13,480 nucleotides of DNA. Origin: Pseudomonadota bacterium. GTDB lineage: Bacteria; Pseudomonadota; Alphaproteobacteria; Rhizobiales; Beijerinckiaceae. Location of the stretch: the NCBI GenBank assembly GCA_023423995.1, contig JAFAEL010000218.1:1-13480 (forward strand), read 5' to 3'. Both the position numbers and the translations under genes were made by a program. Each line of letters starts with the position of its first letter. The stretch's first letter is position 1. Of the stretch, positions 7,312-13,480 are shown one piece after another. The notes beneath the pieces are model-generated. The model was given only the letters and a program-made list of their open reading frames with translations, made no database searches and was not told the origin of the DNA.

Positions 7312-8898
7312 CTAGCCCAGGACGAGCCCCTCGTTTGGACGCAGCGCAACATTCACGCCAACCGGCTCACCTACCCGGTCGAGGTACGTCGACAGCTTCA
7401 CACGGAGCCCATCCGGCACAGAAACCAGCTTGGCCGCGGTTGGTTCCCCCGAAACGTTGAGGACCACCACCCTCCGGCCTTCCCCATAAGTCCGCAGGAA
7501 CGCGAAGGCAGGGCTCTCCGTCGGGATCGGGTGGTAGTCGCCGATCGCCAGTTCCGGAGTGCTGCGCCGCAGGCGGATCAGCTGCCGGTAGAGCGACAGG
7601 ATCGAGCCCGAGTCTCGGGACAAGGCCTCCACATTGTCGTGCTCGTGGTCGGGGCCGAGCGGAAGCCAGGGCTGCACGGTGCTGAAGCCGGCGAATGTGG
7701 AGCCATCCCACTGCATGGGAGTCCGGGCCGGGTCGCGCCCGAAGCCGAGCCCCGGCTCGTTCTTCTCCCAGGGATCCTGAACGCGGTTCGGCGGAATCTC
7801 GACCCGCGGCAGGCCGATCTCGTCGCCGTAATACATCGTCGGCGTCCCCCGCAGCGTCAGGAGCAGCATTGCGGCGACGCGCGCCTGCTCGGCTCCGATC
7901 CGCGCCGCGATGCGCGGCTGGTCATGGTTGCCCAGCACCCAGTTCGGCCAGGCGCCCTCGGGCAGCGCCGCTTCGTATTCGTTGACGAGATGGGAGATGG
8001 CGCGGGCGTTCCAGGCGGCCTGGATGAGCTGGAAGTTGAAGGGAAGATGGGCGCCCGACAGATCCTTCCCGTAATAGGCCACCAGCCGGTCGGTCGGCAG
8101 GTAGATCTCTCCGATCAGCACCCGGTCCTTGTATTCGTCGAGGATGCGCCGCATCCCGGCGATGACGTCGTGAACCTCCTCCTGGTCGTTGGAATGGACC
8201 TGGAGAAGGCTCTCGATCTCCGGCCGGTCGGGATGCCAGGCCGGGTTGCGCGGATTGTCGCGGAACTGCGCATCCTTGATCAGGTGCCAGATCACGTCGA
8301 CCCGGAACCCGTCGACGCCCTTGTCGAGCCAGAAGCGCAGCACGTTGTGCATGGCCTGGCGGAGCTCCGGATTGCGCCAGTTCAGGTCCGGCTGCTCCTT
8401 CAGGAAGGCGTGGTAATAGTATTGGCCCGTCGCCTCGTCGAACTGCCAGGCGCTCCCGCCGAAATTCGACACCCAGTTGTTGGGCGGCGAGCCGTCGGGC
8501 TTCGGGTCGCGCCAGATGTACCAGTCGCGTTTCGGATTGTTGCGCGATGATCGGCTTTCCTTGAACCAGGGATGCCGGTCCGAACTATGGTTCGGCACGA
8601 AGTCCAGGATCAGCCTCAACCCGCGCCGATGCACCTCCGCGATGAGGTGGTCGAAATCCTCCATGCTGCCGAAGAGCGGGTGGATGCCGCAGTAATCGGA
8701 GACGTCGTAGCCGAAATCCGCCATGGGGGAGGGGAAGATCGGCGAGATCCAGACCGCATTGATCCCGAGGTCGACGAGATAGTCGAGCCTGGACGCGATG
8801 CCTCTCAGATCGCCGACACCGTCGCCGTTCGAGTCCTGAAAGGACCGGGGATAGATCTGATAGACGATGCCGTTCTTCCACCACGTATTGGCCGGCAT
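7312..8898 (-). CDS. GH13 alpha-glucosidase (oligo-1,6-/alpha-1,4-glucosidase type)
   Basis: This retaining GH13 enzyme likely hydrolyses short alpha-glucosides or maltooligosaccharides in the cytoplasm, as it has no signal peptide. From ATG 8898 it has 528 residues. WWKNGIVYQIYPRSF (6-20) is followed by the calcium-type loop DSNGDGVGD (22-30). Region I is DFVPNH (99-104), region V QPDLNW (169-174), and region II GFRVD with nucleophile Asp201. Region III LIGE has acid/base Glu264, and region IV GNHD has Asp326. The C-terminal ~90 residues form a beta domain of the DUF3459 type. The frame is open up to 9063, but a strong AGGGAG site 5 bases before 8898 and the family N-terminus decide the start. 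Trehalose synthase (TreS) is an alternative with similar motifs. The SDRHPWF and NPKRDWYIWRDPKPDGSPPN wording fits alpha-glucosidases better. Exact substrate is unknown. Confidence 0.88.
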   Translation of the reverse strand: MPANTWWKNGIVYQIYPRSFQDSNGDGVGDLRGIASRLDYLVDLGINAVWISPIFPSPMADFGYDVSDYCGIHPLFGSMEDFDHLIAEVHRRGLRLILDFVPNHSSDRHPWFKESRSSRNNPKRDWYIWRDPKPDGSPPNNWVSNFGGSAWQFDEATGQYYYHAFLKEQPDLNWRNPELRQAMHNVLRFWLDKGVDGFRVDVIWHLIKDAQFRDNPRNPAWHPDRPEIESLLQVHSNDQEEVHDVIAGMRRILDEYKDRVLIGEIYLPTDRLVAYYGKDLSGAHLPFNFQLIQAAWNARAISHLVNEYEAALPEGAWPNWVLGNHDQPRIAARIGAEQARVAAMLLLTLRGTPTMYYGDEIGLPRVEIPPNRVQDPWEKNEPGLGFGRDPARTPMQWDGSTFAGFSTVQPWLPLGPDHEHDNVEALSRDSGSILSLYRQLIRLRRSTPELAIGDYHPIPTESPAFAFLRTYGEGRRVVVLNVSGEPTAAKLVSVPDGLRVKLSTYLDRVGEPVGVNVALRPNEGLVLG

Positions 8899-9028
8899 GA
8901 CCTCTCCCTGGATCGTCCGCTTCCGAATGCAATGCGGAAGTCCCCAGCCGCAGGGTTGTTCCGCCGGCCTGGAACCGCACTGGTAGGGCGGCGGTTCAAA
9001 GCCCGCAGCGCATGCGGGGGAGTGTCGG
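8899..9028. promoter_or_regulatory. Divergent control region of alpha-glucosidase and treZ with a 21-bp dyad
   Basis: These 130 bases separate two divergent GH13 genes and must hold both promoters or a shared one. CTTCCG (8920-8925) and CGGAAG (8935-8940) form a perfect 6-bp inverted repeat with a 9-base centre, two pairs of which also match. It lies 21 bases upstream of the alpha-glucosidase start codon and could be an operator or a leader hairpin. No LacI/AglR-type regulator gene is next to it, and I see no convincing -35/-10 pair. Confidence 0.4.
9002..9022 (+). promoter_or_regulatory. Hairpin overlapping the treZ ribosome binding site
   Basis: CCCGCA (9002-9007) pairs exactly with TGCGGG (9013-9018) across the loop GCGCA. 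The 3' arm enters the strong GGGGAG ribosome site (9017-9022), which stands 6 bases before ATG 9029. The ribosome site supports 9029 over the second ATG at 9035. Folding of the stem would partly hide it; a regulatory role is inference only. Confidence 0.4.
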
Positions 9029-10915
9029 ATGCCCATGGGCAAGGGGTGCGACGGCGCTTCCAAAACACGCTGGAAGCTGTCCCTCGGGGCCGAATTTTCC
9101 CCGGAGGGAGCCTCGTTCCGGGTCTGGGCGCCGGCGCGTCGGCGCGTGGCTGTCGAGACCGCGGGCGAGCGCCACGAGCTCGAGCCGGAGGAGGGCGGCT
9201 ATTTCGCCGGATTCGTGCCGGGCATGCGGGCAGGCGCGCGCTACGGCTACCGGCTCGACGACGACAAGCGGCTCTACCCCGACCCCGCATCCCGCTTCCA
9301 GCCGGACGGGCCGCACGGGCCCTCGGAGATCATGGATCCCGAGGCGTTCAGGTGGACGGACGACGACTGGCCGGGCATCCGGATCGACGGACAGGTCGTG
9401 TACGAGCTGCATGTCGGCACCTTCACGCCCGAGGGGACCTGGCGAGCCGCCATCGAGAAACTGCCGCACCTGAAGGATATCGGCGTCACGGTCATCGAGA
9501 TGATGCCGGTGGCCGAATTCGCGGGCCGCTTCGGCTGGGGCTATGACGGCGTGGCGCTATTTGCGCCCACCCGCCTCTATGGCCGGCCGGACGACCTGAA
9601 GGCCTTCATCGACGCGGCGCACCGGCATGGGATCGGGGTGATCCACGACGTCGTGTACAATCACCTTGGTCCGGACGGGAATTACCTGTCCTGCTTCTCG
9701 CCGCGCTACTTCAGCGACCGGTACGAAACCGAGTGGGGCGAAGCGATCAACTTCGATGGTCCGGACAGCGCCGAGGTCCGCGCCTTCTTTCTCGCGAACG
9801 CCGCCTACTGGATCGGGGAATTCCACTTCGACGGGCTCCGCCTCGACGCGACGCAGAGCATCTTCGATTCCTCGGACCGGCACATCCTACGGGAGATCGC
9901 GGATACCTGCCGCAAGGCTGCCGGGCACCGCGCGATCATCCTGGTCGGCGAGAACGAGCCGCAGGAGACGCTCCTGGTCCGCCATCCGGACGATGGAGGC
10001 TACGGCCTGGATGCGCTGTGGAACGATGATCTGCATCATTCGGCCCTGGTCGCGCTGATCGGGCGTGCCGAGGCCTATTACGAGGATCACGACGGCTCGC
10101 CGCAGGAATTCATTTCGGCAGCAAAATACGGCTACCTGTTCCAGGGCCAGTTCTACTTCCACCAAGGCAAGAACCGTGGAACGCCCGGACTGGATCTGAA
10201 CCCGTCAGCTTTCGTGAATTTCATCCAGAACCACGACCAGGTCGCGAATTCGGCGTCCGGTCTCCGCTTCCACGCCTTGTCTCATCCGGGCCAGGCCCGC
10301 GCCATGACGGCGCTGCTCCTGCTCCTGCCCGGCACGCCGATGCTGTTCCAGGGCCAGGAATTCTGGGCCTCGTCACCGTTCCTCTACTTCGCAGACCACC
10401 ATCCCGAGCTTGCCGGGCTGGTGCGGGACGGGCGGGCGGAGTTCGTATCCCAGTTTCCGGGAGTGGGGGACGACGAGGCGGTCCGCTCGAACCTCGCCGA
10501 TCCCGGGGCGGTGGAGACGTTCCTGAGGAGCAAGCTCGACTGGTCCGAATGCGAGAAGCACGGCCGGGCGCTCGCGCTTCACAAGGATCTCCTGGCGCTT
10601 CGGCGCTCCGAGCCGGCCTTCTCCGCCCAGGCACGGGGTGGAGTGGACGGGGCGGTGATCGGCCCGGCGGCTCTTGCGCTCCGGTTCTTCCATCCCGAGG
10701 GCGACCGGCTGCTGCTGGTCAACTTGGGTCAGGACCTCGTCCGGCGTAGCATCGCCGAGCCTCTGCTTGCCCCGCCAACCGGAGCGGATTGGCAGATTGT
10801 CTGGTCGAGCGAGTCGCTCAGCTATGGTGGGCAAGGTACACCAAAGGTAACGTCAGAGCAGGGCTGGCGTATTTCAGGCCATTCTGCGTTGGTGCTCTCG
10901 CCTAAAATGGGTTAG
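9029..10915 (+). CDS. treZ: Malto-oligosyltrehalose trehalohydrolase
   Basis: TreZ (EC 3.2.1.141) cuts the alpha-1,4 bond next to the trehalose end of maltooligosyl-trehalose, releasing trehalose. The 628-residue protein has an N-terminal E-set/CBM48-like domain (~15-110, with FSPEGASFRVWAP) and a GH13 barrel: DVVYNHLGPDGNYL (207-220), GLRLD with nucleophile Asp273, VGE with acid Glu308, and FIQNHD with Asp403. ALWNDDLHHSALVALIGR, EAYYEDHDGSPQE and GTPMLFQGQEFWASSPFLYF are typical TreZ wording and separate it from GlgB and GlgX. The C-terminal beta domain runs to the end. TreY, which makes the substrate, is normally encoded beside treZ but is absent here. The divergent alpha-glucosidase and nearby glgA suggest glycogen-derived trehalose. 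The last ~70 bases and the spacer beyond are less GC-rich than the rest. Confidence 0.94.
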   Translation: MPMGKGCDGASKTRWKLSLGAEFSPEGASFRVWAPARRRVAVETAGERHELEPEEGGYFAGFVPGMRAGARYGYRLDDDKRLYPDPASRFQPDGPHGPSEIMDPEAFRWTDDDWPGIRIDGQVVYELHVGTFTPEGTWRAAIEKLPHLKDIGVTVIEMMPVAEFAGRFGWGYDGVALFAPTRLYGRPDDLKAFIDAAHRHGIGVIHDVVYNHLGPDGNYLSCFSPRYFSDRYETEWGEAINFDGPDSAEVRAFFLANAAYWIGEFHFDGLRLDATQSIFDSSDRHILREIADTCRKAAGHRAIILVGENEPQETLLVRHPDDGGYGLDALWNDDLHHSALVALIGRAEAYYEDHDGSPQEFISAAKYGYLFQGQFYFHQGKNRGTPGLDLNPSAFVNFIQNHDQVANSASGLRFHALSHPGQARAMTALLLLLPGTPMLFQGQEFWASSPFLYFADHHPELAGLVRDGRAEFVSQFPGVGDDEAVRSNLADPGAVETFLRSKLDWSECEKHGRALALHKDLLALRRSEPAFSAQARGGVDGAVIGPAALALRFFHPEGDRLLLVNLGQDLVRRSIAEPLLAPPTGADWQIVWSSESLSYGGQGTPKVTSEQGWRISGHSALVLSPKMG

Positions 10916-10987
10916 TTAGCTCGGGCTAGGTACTCTGAACCAGAACAACGTCCCCTGGATAGACGCCTGTTCGACTACTCAATCGTC

Positions 10988-11016
10988 TTGACACTCAACT
11001 TGCGCGGGTCCATGTC
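10988..11016 (+). promoter_or_regulatory. Candidate mucR promoter
   Basis: TTGACA at 10988-10993, preceded by C as in alphaproteobacterial CTTGAC -35 boxes, is a perfect -35 match. A 17-base spacer leads to CATGTC (11011-11016), a weak -10 box. It lies 39-67 bases upstream of the mucR ATG. The spacer from 10916 to 10990 is about 52% GC (39 of 75 counted), much lower than the genes around it. Confidence 0.4.
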
Positions 11017-11039
11017 GTGCGCGAGGGGCAAATCAAGAC

Positions 11040-11051
11040 GGAAGTACTTCC
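11040..11051. promoter_or_regulatory. Perfect 12-bp palindrome just before the mucR start
   Basis: GGAAGTACTTCC reads the same on both strands, ends 3 bases before ATG 11055 and contains the GGAAG that would serve as ribosome binding site. It could be an operator for autoregulation or, in RNA, compete with ribosome binding. Confidence 0.4.
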
Positions 11052-11054
11052 AAA

Positions 11055-11519
11055 ATGACCGATACCGCACCCGCCACGGAGCTCAATTACGTTGAGCTCA
11101 CGGCGGACGTCGTCGCAGCTTACGTGGCTCACAATGCAGTCCAGAAAAGCGACATTCCGGGGCTGATCGCCTCCGTGCATGCCTCGCTGGTCGGCCTCAC
11201 CCGGCCGGCTGCACCCGAGCAGACCGAGCGCCCCGTCCCGCCGGTGCCGATCAAGAAGTCGATTGGAGACGACTACATCATCAGCCTGGAGGATGGCCGG
11301 CGCTACAAGTCGCTGAAGCGCCACCTCAATGGCCGTGGCCTTACGCCCGAGCAGTATAGGGAGAAGTGGGGCCTGCCGATCGACTATCCGATGGTTGCGC
11401 CGAGCTATGCTCGCCAGCGCTCGGAGCTCGCGAAGTCCATGGGATTGGGGCGGCAGCGTCGTCCCGCCCAGCCCGAGCGTCCGCCGGCGGGCTCTGGCCG
11501 CCGACGCAAGAGCGCCTGA
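11055..11519 (+). CDS. mucR: MucR/Ros family transcriptional regulator lacking most zinc ligands
   Basis: MucR/Ros proteins bind AT-rich DNA and control surface polysaccharide, motility and virulence or symbiosis genes. They are reported to act like H-NS. The 154-residue product has the N-terminal oligomerisation region (LNYVELTADVVAAYVAHN, 10-27), a Pro-rich linker (~51-66) and the DNA-binding domain (~67-133). Family wording is strong: SLEDGRRYKSLKRHL (77-91), GLTPEQYREKWGLP (95-108) and YPMVAPSYARQRSELAKSMG (111-130). Aligned to Ros C79, C82, H92 and H97, this protein has Ser77, Asp80, His90 and Gly95, so only one classical ligand is clearly kept. Zinc-free Ros-like proteins are known from Mesorhizobium, so it is probably folded and active without metal. 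The tail after 133 is basic. It is flanked by a likely promoter and palindromes, and is monocistronic. Confidence 0.93.
   Translation: MTDTAPATELNYVELTADVVAAYVAHNAVQKSDIPGLIASVHASLVGLTRPAAPEQTERPVPPVPIKKSIGDDYIISLEDGRRYKSLKRHLNGRGLTPEQYREKWGLPIDYPMVAPSYARQRSELAKSMGLGRQRRPAQPERPPAGSGRRRKSA
11079..11099. promoter_or_regulatory. Perfect 8-bp inverted repeat inside the start of mucR
   Basis: GAGCTCAA (11079-11086) and TTGAGCTC (11092-11099) are exact inverted repeats around TTACG, covering codons 9-15 of mucR (ELNYVEL). An 8+5+8 perfect dyad this close to a start codon could be an intragenic operator for MucR itself or an mRNA hairpin that slows early translation. The centre is about 44 bases from that of the palindrome at 11040-11051, close to four helical turns. 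Confidence 0.4.
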
Positions 11520-11535
11520 TCCGCGCCGATTGGGG

Positions 11536-11557
11536 GCGGCCGGCTCAGGCCGGCCGC
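11536..11557. terminator. Bidirectional hairpin between mucR and the GST gene
   Basis: GCGGCCGGC (11536-11544), loop TCAG and GCCGGCCGC (11549-11557) form a perfect 9-bp GC stem. It starts 16 bases after the mucR stop, and the GST stop codon (TCA on the + strand) lies in the loop, so the stem also codes for the last GST residues. There is no T-run, but the convergent position makes a shared terminator likely. Confidence 0.6.
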
Positions 11558-12144
11558 GTCGCCTCGAAAGCCGGCACGCGCGAGGCGAAGTCCTCCAGCC
11601 AGGCGACCAGGGCCGGATGGGACTTCCGCCATTCACCTCCAAAGCGCAGGTCGAGGTAGCCGAGCGCGCAGGCCTGGGCGACGTGCCCAATGTGAATGAC
11701 GTCGCTCGGCCGTGAGAGCTCGCTTTCGCAATGGGCGAGAGCGCGGGACACCTTTCCGGCCTGCATGTCGAGCCAGCTCTGGACGCGGTGCTCCGCCGGA
11801 CGGTAGCGACCCTCGTAGACCTGGAGGAGGGCGGCATCGAGAATGCCGTCCGCCAGCGCCTGGTGGCGCAGAACGGCGAACCGCGCCTCGCCGGCCGGGA
11901 CGAGCCGGCCCTCTCCGAGGTGATCGAGGTAGTCCACGATCACGCGCGAGTCGTAGAGAGTTTCCCCGTTTTCCAGCGTGAGCGCCGGGATCTTGCCGAG
12001 CGGGTTGACCTCGCGGATGCCGCTCGCCGGGTCGCCCGTATCCGTGACCTTGAGCTCGATCCTCTCGGTCAGGCCGACGAGATCGGCGGCGATCCGGACT
12101 TTGCGGGCATAGGGGGATGCGGGCGAGAACCGCAGGATCATCAT
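11545..12144 (-). CDS. Glutathione S-transferase family protein (YibF-like)
   Basis: The product belongs to the cytosolic GST fold: an N-terminal thioredoxin-like domain (1-~78) and a C-terminal helical domain. From ATG 12144 it has 199 residues. FSPASPYARKVRIAADLVG (6-24) places Ser10 at the active-site turn, as in serine-type and YibF-like GSTs. NPLGKIPAL with its cis-Pro and LYDSRVIVDYLDHL form the glutathione site. In the C-terminal domain ALADGILDAAL and ACALGYLDLRF resemble E. coli YibF. Substrate is unknown. The frame is open to 12288, but that extension overlaps rlmJ and has no homology. GGAGGAG lies 8 bases before ATG 12144; GTG 12147 or ATG 12141 are close alternatives. It is 34 bases downstream of rlmJ on the same strand, so they may share a transcript. 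Confidence 0.88.
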   Translation of the reverse strand: MMILRFSPASPYARKVRIAADLVGLTERIELKVTDTGDPASGIREVNPLGKIPALTLENGETLYDSRVIVDYLDHLGEGRLVPAGEARFAVLRHQALADGILDAALLQVYEGRYRPAEHRVQSWLDMQAGKVSRALAHCESELSRPSDVIHIGHVAQACALGYLDLRFGGEWRKSHPALVAWLEDFASRVPAFEATRPA

Positions 12145-12178
12145 CACGTCGTCTCCTCCCGGCGCCTTTGGGTCGGCC

Positions 12179-13033
12179 TCAAGCCGGGGCGCTCTGGGTG
12201 CCGAGCCTCTCGCACCGAAACGCGCCGTAGTCACGCCTCGCGAGCCGCTCGGCGAGGGCCGGCAGCAGAATTCCGGCCTCGTCGGCAAGCCGCCAGGGTG
12301 GATTGATCACGAGGAGGCCGCTGCCTGCGAGCCGCACCCCGTCCGGGCGATCCACCAGGAGCTCGAGGCACAGCATGTCCCGAACCTTCAGGCTCGCCGT
12401 CTCGTCGAGGAAGGCCTGGATCTCGGCCGGGTCCTTGATGGGGTACCAGAACGCGAAGGTGCCGGTCGGCCAGCGCCGGACGGCGTCGCGGAGACGGGCG
12501 CCCGCACGGGCGAGCTCGCCCGGCTCCTCGAAGGGAGGGTCGATCAGCACGAGCCCCCGGCGCTCCTTCGGCGGGATGAGGCCGCGCAGGGCGATCCACC
12601 CGTCCATCCGCATGACCTTGGCGTTCTGAACCTGGTTGAAGCGCTCGGCGAGCAGGGCCCCGTCCTCGGGATGCTTCTCGACCAGGACGGCGCGATCGCC
12701 GGGGCGCAGCATTTCCCGGATGATCGCAGGCGAGCCCGGATAGACGGTCTCGCCGTAGCGGGCCCGGATCGCGGCCAGCACCTCGCGGTAGGGGGCGAGC
12801 GCGGCTTCGACCTCGGGCCCGAACGGTTCGGCGATGCGACCAACCCCGGCGCGCCACTCCAGGGTGCGCTCCGCCTCGTCGCCCGCAAGATCGTAGCGTC
12901 CGATTCCGGCATGGGTGTCGACGACCCGGAACGCCGCATCCTTCCCGCGCAGATGAACGAGGATGCGGGCCAGGAGGGCGTGCTTCATCACGTCGGCGAA
13001 GTTCCCGGCGTGGAAGGCGTGGCGGTAATTCAT
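12179..13033 (-). CDS. rlmJ: 23S rRNA (adenine(2030)-N(6))-methyltransferase RlmJ
   Basis: RlmJ methylates A2030 of 23S rRNA (E. coli numbering) using S-adenosylmethionine. In E. coli it was first seen as YhiR, linked to use of external DNA as a nutrient. The 284-residue protein begins with the diagnostic NYRHAFHAGNFADVMKH (2-18). THAGIGRYDL (40-49) is the SAM-binding motif I region. AERTLEW, YPGSPAIIREMLR, LVEKHPED and the catalytic IDPPF (Asp165-Phe168) follow in order. GTFAFWYPI and SGLLVINPPW complete the family pattern. The ATG at 13033 is the normal family start, although no good Shine-Dalgarno sequence is seen. It is divergent from the DUF2945 gene and upstream of the GST gene. Confidence 0.95.
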   Translation of the reverse strand: MNYRHAFHAGNFADVMKHALLARILVHLRGKDAAFRVVDTHAGIGRYDLAGDEAERTLEWRAGVGRIAEPFGPEVEAALAPYREVLAAIRARYGETVYPGSPAIIREMLRPGDRAVLVEKHPEDGALLAERFNQVQNAKVMRMDGWIALRGLIPPKERRGLVLIDPPFEEPGELARAGARLRDAVRRWPTGTFAFWYPIKDPAEIQAFLDETASLKVRDMLCLELLVDRPDGVRLAGSGLLVINPPWRLADEAGILLPALAERLARRDYGAFRCERLGTQSAPA

Positions 13034-13152
13034 CGCTTGGGCATGACCGGATCGTGATGACAGAGGCCCGGACCCAGTCCGTGCTGCGTGTGTTCGGGAG
13101 GAAGGAGCCGGGGCAAGCCTGCGCCCAGCCCGCCGATGCAGGGATACGGCAG

Positions 13153-13368
13153 ATGGCGAAGCAACTGAAGGCCGGCGACAAGGTCGCCTGGGAGACCAGT
13201 CAGGGCGAGACCCACGGCAAGGTCGTCAGAAAGCAGACCAGTCCGACCAAGATAAAGAGCCACAAGGTGGCGGCCTCGCCGTCCAACCCGGAATACATCG
13301 TGAAGAGCGACAAGTCCGGAAAGATCGCCGCGCACAAGCCTTCGGGGCTTCGTAAGCTTTCCGGCTAA
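13153..13368 (+). CDS. Small DUF2945 / HVA-TUDOR domain protein
   Basis: This 71-residue protein matches the DUF2945 family, also called hypervirulence-associated protein TUDOR domain, a small SH3-like barrel of unknown role. The family core is visible: AGDKVAWETSQGETHGKVV (8-26), the basic KQTSPTKIKSHKV stretch and PEYIVKSDKSGKIAAHKPSGLRKL (48-71 region). It is very basic (many Lys), so nucleic-acid binding is possible but unproven. An upstream in-frame ATG at 13054 would add 33 residues of unrelated sequence. ATG 13153 is preferred because it gives the normal family length, and an AGGGA site lies about 8 bases upstream. It stands alone, divergent from rlmJ. Confidence 0.88.
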   Translation: MAKQLKAGDKVAWETSQGETHGKVVRKQTSPTKIKSHKVAASPSNPEYIVKSDKSGKIAAHKPSGLRKLSG

Positions 13369-13372
13369 GGCA

Positions 13373-13400
13373 GGAGCCGGAGCGCGAGGCCCCGGCTTCC
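13373..13400. terminator. Hairpin after the DUF2945 gene
   Basis: GGAGCCGG (13373-13380) pairs with CCGGCTTCC (13392-13400) with one bulged base, 5 bases after the stop codon. Together with a possible - strand stop at 13405, this would be a convergent terminator. There is no T-run. Confidence 0.4.
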
Positions 13401-13404
13401 CAGG

Positions 13405-13480
13405 TCAGCCTGCAGGCTTGCGGGGGGTGGCTTCCGGGCCGCCCGGAGCGCTGCCGCCCGTCTCGGCACTTCCTTGGGCG
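13405..13480 (-). CDS. Possible C-terminal end of a protein running off the window
   Basis: On the - strand one frame is open from the window edge to a TGA at 13405-13407. It gives a 24-residue Gly/Pro/Ala/Ser-rich end (AQGSAETGG, then PEATPRKPAG). Such low-complexity tails are common at C-termini of alphaproteobacterial proteins, and the stop sits just beyond a hairpin. There is too little sequence to name a family, and another - strand frame is also open, so this is a tentative call. Confidence 0.3.
   Translation of the reverse strand, partial: AQGSAETGGSAPGGPEATPRKPAG

Noticed and set aside
7531..8550. Long + strand open frame opposite the alpha-glucosidase gene, and another at 8572-9546
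   Set aside because: They are shadows of two GH13 genes with complete catalytic motifs; the second even crosses the divergent control region.
8899..9063. N-terminal extension of the alpha-glucosidase (55 residues)
   Set aside because: It would overlap treZ, has no family homology, and a strong ribosome site supports the start at 8898.
12145..12288. N-terminal extension of the GST overlapping rlmJ
   Set aside because: It is Arg/Pro/Gly-rich noise in the rlmJ 3' end. GGAGGAG before 12144 and the GST fold start decide against it.
13054..13152. 33-residue extension of the DUF2945 protein
   Set aside because: The added sequence is unlike the family, and the shorter form has normal length and its own ribosome site.
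1..13480. CRISPR arrays, tRNA genes, insertion sequences, toxin-antitoxin or defence islands
   Set aside because: None seen: there are no regular direct repeats, no transposase-like products and no tRNA-like cloverleaf, and nearly all the sequence is filled by recognised genes.

Overview
The window looks like chromosomal DNA of a high-GC alphaproteobacterium of the order Hyphomicrobiales (Rhizobiales). This rests on protein wording (YidC, UreE/F/G, a Ros/MucR regulator, RlmJ), the rnpA-yidC-engB order, and a Hyphomicrobiales-style palindromic spacer repeat. A Methylobacterium- or Microvirga-like host is a reasonable guess, but no marker here fixes the genus. There are no rRNA or tRNA genes, insertion sequences, phage genes or CRISPR arrays. 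The content is mostly housekeeping and core metabolism, tightly packed.

Layout. (1) Positions 1-3016: the rnpA-yidC-engB housekeeping block on the + strand. The first ~79 bases are a damaged 5' end of rnpA with an in-frame stop, most simply explained as poor sequence at a contig edge. A palindromic intergenic repeat separates yidC from engB. (2) Positions 3088-5631: a compact + strand urease maturation and nickel operon, ureE-ureF-ureG-ureJ(hupE), with overlapping start/stop codons. The urease structural genes and ureD/ureH are absent from the window. UreE carries a very histidine-rich tail. (3) Positions 5674-10915: a carbohydrate-storage cluster. Glycogen synthase glgA and a GH13 alpha-glucosidase lie on the - strand, and malto-oligosyltrehalose trehalohydrolase treZ is divergent on the + strand. 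The usual TreZ partner treY is not present. (4) Positions 11055-11519: a MucR/Ros-type regulator whose zinc-finger ligands are largely replaced, with perfect DNA palindromes on both sides of its start codon. (5) Positions 11545-13033, - strand: rlmJ (23S rRNA A2030 methyltransferase) followed by a YibF-like glutathione S-transferase. (6) Positions 13153-13368, + strand: a small DUF2945/HVA-TUDOR protein, then what may be the C-terminus of a - strand gene running off the window.

How the genes work together. YidC inserts membrane proteins, RnpA is the protein subunit of RNase P, and EngB is a ribosome-assembly GTPase. UreE, UreF, UreG and UreJ would take up nickel and load it into a urease encoded elsewhere. 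GlgA builds alpha-1,4-glucan, TreZ releases trehalose from maltooligosyl-trehalose, and the alpha-glucosidase trims short oligosaccharides, which together suggest glycogen/trehalose turnover. Perfect or near-perfect hairpins stand at the ureJ/glgA and mucR/GST convergent junctions, and a weaker one follows the DUF2945 gene.

I found no clearly new multi-gene system. The points most worth a second look are the metal-ligand-poor MucR with palindromes around its start codon, the extreme UreE tail, the orphan treZ beside glgA, the small dyads upstream of the carbohydrate genes, and the corrupted rnpA start.
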